Positions 39,974 through 41,569 of a stretch of 41,569 nucleotides of DNA are shown here, in pieces. A program made the position numbers and the translations under genes. Where the stretch lies: positions 1 through 41,569 of the forward strand of contig DAONQC010000013.1 of assembly GCA_035409945.1 (NCBI GenBank), in the 5' to 3' direction. Numbering within the stretch: the first letter of the stretch is position 1; each line of letters opens with the position of its first letter. The notes under the pieces were generated by a model, which ran no database searches, had not been told where the DNA came from, and saw only the letters and a program-made list of their open reading frames with translations. This DNA is from MWEH01 sp035409945. GTDB lineage: Bacteria > Bacillota > Clostridia > Christensenellales > DTU072.

Positions 39974-41167
39974 ATGAGCAAAGAAACCATAACAGCAACA
40001 CCTGCTGCAGAGAGATTACATATTGGATTTTTCGGCATGATGAACGCTGGGAAATCAAGCGTTGTAAATGCAATAACTAATCAAGATCTTGCAATTGTTT
40101 CTGATGTTAAAGGCACAACAACAGACCCAGTTAAAAAAAGCATGGAACTTTTACCCCTTGGCCCTGTTGTAATAATTGATACCCCTGGAATTGATGATGA
40201 GCAAGGTATTGGTAAATTAAGGGTTGAAAAAGCAAAAAAAGAACTAAGAAATGTCGATATTGCCGTATTGATAGTGGATGCTAATATTGGTCTTCAAGAT
40301 TCAGATAAAAATATGATTGAAAGTTTTGAAAAACTCAATATTAAGTACATAATAGCTTTTAACAAAGCCGATCTTCTAAAAACCGTCCCTGAATCAGATG
40401 ACAATAAAATATACATAAGTGCTACACAAAATATAAACGTCGATAATCTTAAAAATTTAATTGGGACTATAGCATCTAGTCCAAAAGAAGAAAAACAAAT
40501 AATCGGCGACCTGATAAAAAAGGATGATTTAGTTATACTAGTCACCCCTATTGATAGCTCCGCCCCAAAGGGACGAATAATATTACCTCAACAACAAACA
40601 ATACGAGATTTGTTAGACAGTCATGCTATTACTATGGTCACTCAAGTTGATGAACTTCAAAAAACTCTATCCTTACTTAAAACTAAACCCAAGCTAGTAA
40701 TTACAGACTCGCAAGCTTTTAAAGAAGTTGCAAAAATTGTGCCTCAAGATATTTTACTTACTTCATTTTCTATTATTTTTGCTAGATATAAAGGAGATCT
40801 TGAAACTGTAGTTAAAGGAGCTTTTGCCCTTGATAACCTTGAAGATAACGATACTATTTTAATTGCCGAAGGATGTACCCATCATAGACAATGTGAAGAC
40901 ATAGGCACAGTCAAACTCCCTAGATGGATACTAGAATATACAAAGAAAAAATTAAATTTCAAATTCACTCAAGGACAAGACTTTCCAGAAGACTTTTCAC
41001 CATATAAAATGATTATCCATTGTGGTGCGTGTATGCTAACTCAAAAACAAATGAATTATCGTCTAAATGTAGCAAAGGCAAATTCTATTCCAATGACAAA
41101 TTATGGCATCACTATTGCACACATAAACGGAATATTAAAAAGAAGCGTCGAGCCTTTTGGATTATAA
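39974..41167 (+). CDS. hydF: [FeFe]-hydrogenase maturation scaffold GTPase HydF
   Basis: 397 residues, GGAGA upstream of the ATG. The N-terminal GTPase domain shows GMMNAGKSS (G1, residues 21-29), KGTTTDPV (G2), DTPGIDD (G3) and FNKADLL (G4). The C-terminal cluster-binding domain has Cys301-x-His303 (GCTHHRQC) and HCGAC with His349, Cys350 and Cys353, the CxH...HCxxC pattern of HydF. HydF carries the di-iron precursor made by HydE and HydG and delivers it to the hydrogenase. Final gene of the operon, closed by the hairpin at 41207-41235. Confidence 0.96.
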   Translation: MSKETITATPAAERLHIGFFGMMNAGKSSVVNAITNQDLAIVSDVKGTTTDPVKKSMELLPLGPVVIIDTPGIDDEQGIGKLRVEKAKKELRNVDIAVLIVDANIGLQDSDKNMIESFEKLNIKYIIAFNKADLLKTVPESDDNKIYISATQNINVDNLKNLIGTIASSPKEEKQIIGDLIKKDDLVILVTPIDSSAPKGRIILPQQQTIRDLLDSHAITMVTQVDELQKTLSLLKTKPKLVITDSQAFKEVAKIVPQDILLTSFSIIFARYKGDLETVVKGAFALDNLEDNDTILIAEGCTHHRQCEDIGTVKLPRWILEYTKKKLNFKFTQGQDFPEDFSPYKMIIHCGACMLTQKQMNYRLNVAKANSIPMTNYGITIAHINGILKRSVEPFGL

Positions 41168-41202
41168 CCACTAATCCTTTAGGCATTTATGTTTGTGGAT
41201 AT

Positions 41203-41305
41203 AAAAAATAGCCCTATGTAAACCACAAAGCTATTGTTTTCCCCAAATGGTAATTTGGTTCGGGCAATAATAATCTGGCCCGCCAGATACAAGGACTCTG
41301 CCTCG
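41203..41305 (-). ncRNA. Candidate ~103-nt structured small RNA opposite the end of the hyd operon
   Basis: On the minus strand a promoter (41341-41313) is followed within about 100 bases by a strong terminator, and the interval has no open frame but several hairpins. Reading 5' to 3': CGAGG/CCUUG (41305-41290, loop CAGAGU), AUCUGG-CGGG-CCAGAU (41288-41273), CCAAAU-UACC-AUUUGG (41258-41243) and the terminator stem. The CGGG loop of the second hairpin can pair with CCCG at 41264-41261, giving a possible pseudoknot. The stretch is more GC-rich than its surroundings. I do not recognise the family (not SRP RNA, 6S or tmRNA as far as I can judge). Confidence 0.5.
41207..41235. terminator. Bidirectional terminator between hydF and the minus-strand RNA
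   Basis: Arms AATAGCCCTATG / CACAAAGCTATT around the loop TAAAC (12 pairs allowing G-U). On the minus strand the stem is followed by TTTTT, an ideal terminator; on the plus strand the T-run is weaker (GTTTTCC), but the stem can still end the hyd transcript 40 bases after hydF. Confidence 0.8.
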
Positions 41306-41312
41306 CATTTGT

Positions 41313-41341
41313 AATATATCAAATCATAGCATAAATTGCAA
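41313..41341 (-). promoter_or_regulatory. Promoter of the minus-strand small RNA
   Basis: Minus strand TTGCAA (41341-41336), 17-bp spacer and TATATT (41318-41313). The start would be near 41306, just before the first hairpin of the RNA. Confidence 0.5.
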
Positions 41342-41569
41342 GAGTACCGAGGAATGATTACATTAACACGCCCCTGTAAACTTACAATGCTTAATTAAAT
41401 GAATTAGCTTCCCTTGCCTTGTTTAGAAGTGCTTTTTTATTGACTGGTTATTGCTATAAATGGTTTTGTGGCCATAGGCATTTTAAGCATTTGTTTAGCA
41501 AATTCTCTATTTTAGGGTTAGTTACAGTTAGTTAAAATCTATAAAAATCTATAAATTTTTTATAGGTTC

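Noticed and set aside
41342..41569. Right-edge sequence, with AATCTATAAAAATCTATAAA direct repeats and a possible minus-strand C-terminus ending at the edge
   Set aside because: No frame longer than about a dozen codons from the edge can be judged, and the repeats are simple AT-rich sequence.

Overview
The window looks like an AT-rich, low-GC anaerobic bacterium, most likely a Clostridia-like member of the Bacillota. The signs are strong GGAGG-type ribosome binding sites, lipobox lipoproteins, a Cse60-like small protein and a complete [FeFe]-hydrogenase maturation set (hydE, hydG, hydF plus a TM1266-type regulator). No rRNA, tRNA, CRISPR array, prophage or insertion sequence was recognised.

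Left half (1-22454, minus strand): one uninterrupted reading frame of at least 7484 codons. It begins with a lipoprotein signal peptide and runs off the left edge. About the first 5300 residues are an array of roughly 15 diverged modules, each near 1 kb, of alternating polar/hydrophobic beta-strand-like sequence. Linkers rich in Glu, Asn, Ala and Pro (SNAP, NNAP, GPRNAS) separate them. After that come two carboxypeptidase-regulatory/CNA-B-like domains and a long unassigned region. The window holds no stop codon, so the true protein exceeds 820 kDa. This is the outstanding object here.

22455-23770 is a 1.3-kb gap. It holds a four-unit purine-rich leader repeat, a three-unit 70-bp repeat, and a promoter-to-terminator cassette on the plus strand that looks like a small RNA with two copies of an anti-Shine-Dalgarno sequence.

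23771-34572 is mostly minus strand. Its genes are a PIG-L-type deacetylase, a ROK-like sugar kinase, a Cse60-like small protein, a DUF4380-like (aldose-epimerase-like) protein, a 1024-residue transglutaminase lipoprotein with Ig-like repeats, a YdjC/ChbG-type deacetylase and a GPH-type sugar transporter. Together they suggest uptake and breakdown of an acetylated amino sugar or glycan. An orphan HigA-type regulator lies between them on the plus strand.

34573-35964 is a toxin-antitoxin patch: a frameshifted Phd-type antitoxin behind an intact 16-bp palindrome, then a RelB/DinJ-PIN pair with its own operator-like inverted repeat.

36468-41167 (plus strand) is the hydrogenase maturation operon: regulator, hydE, hydG, hydF. 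It ends in a bidirectional terminator. On the opposite strand that terminator closes a candidate ~103-nt structured RNA with its own promoter. No hydrogenase structural gene is present. The last ~230 bases show nothing I can name.

Across the window, many gaps between genes carry degenerate tandem copies (period about 48-85 bp), several of which include the end of a neighbouring gene. This suggests a genome that keeps making and decaying short tandem duplications, as the giant modular gene does on a larger scale.
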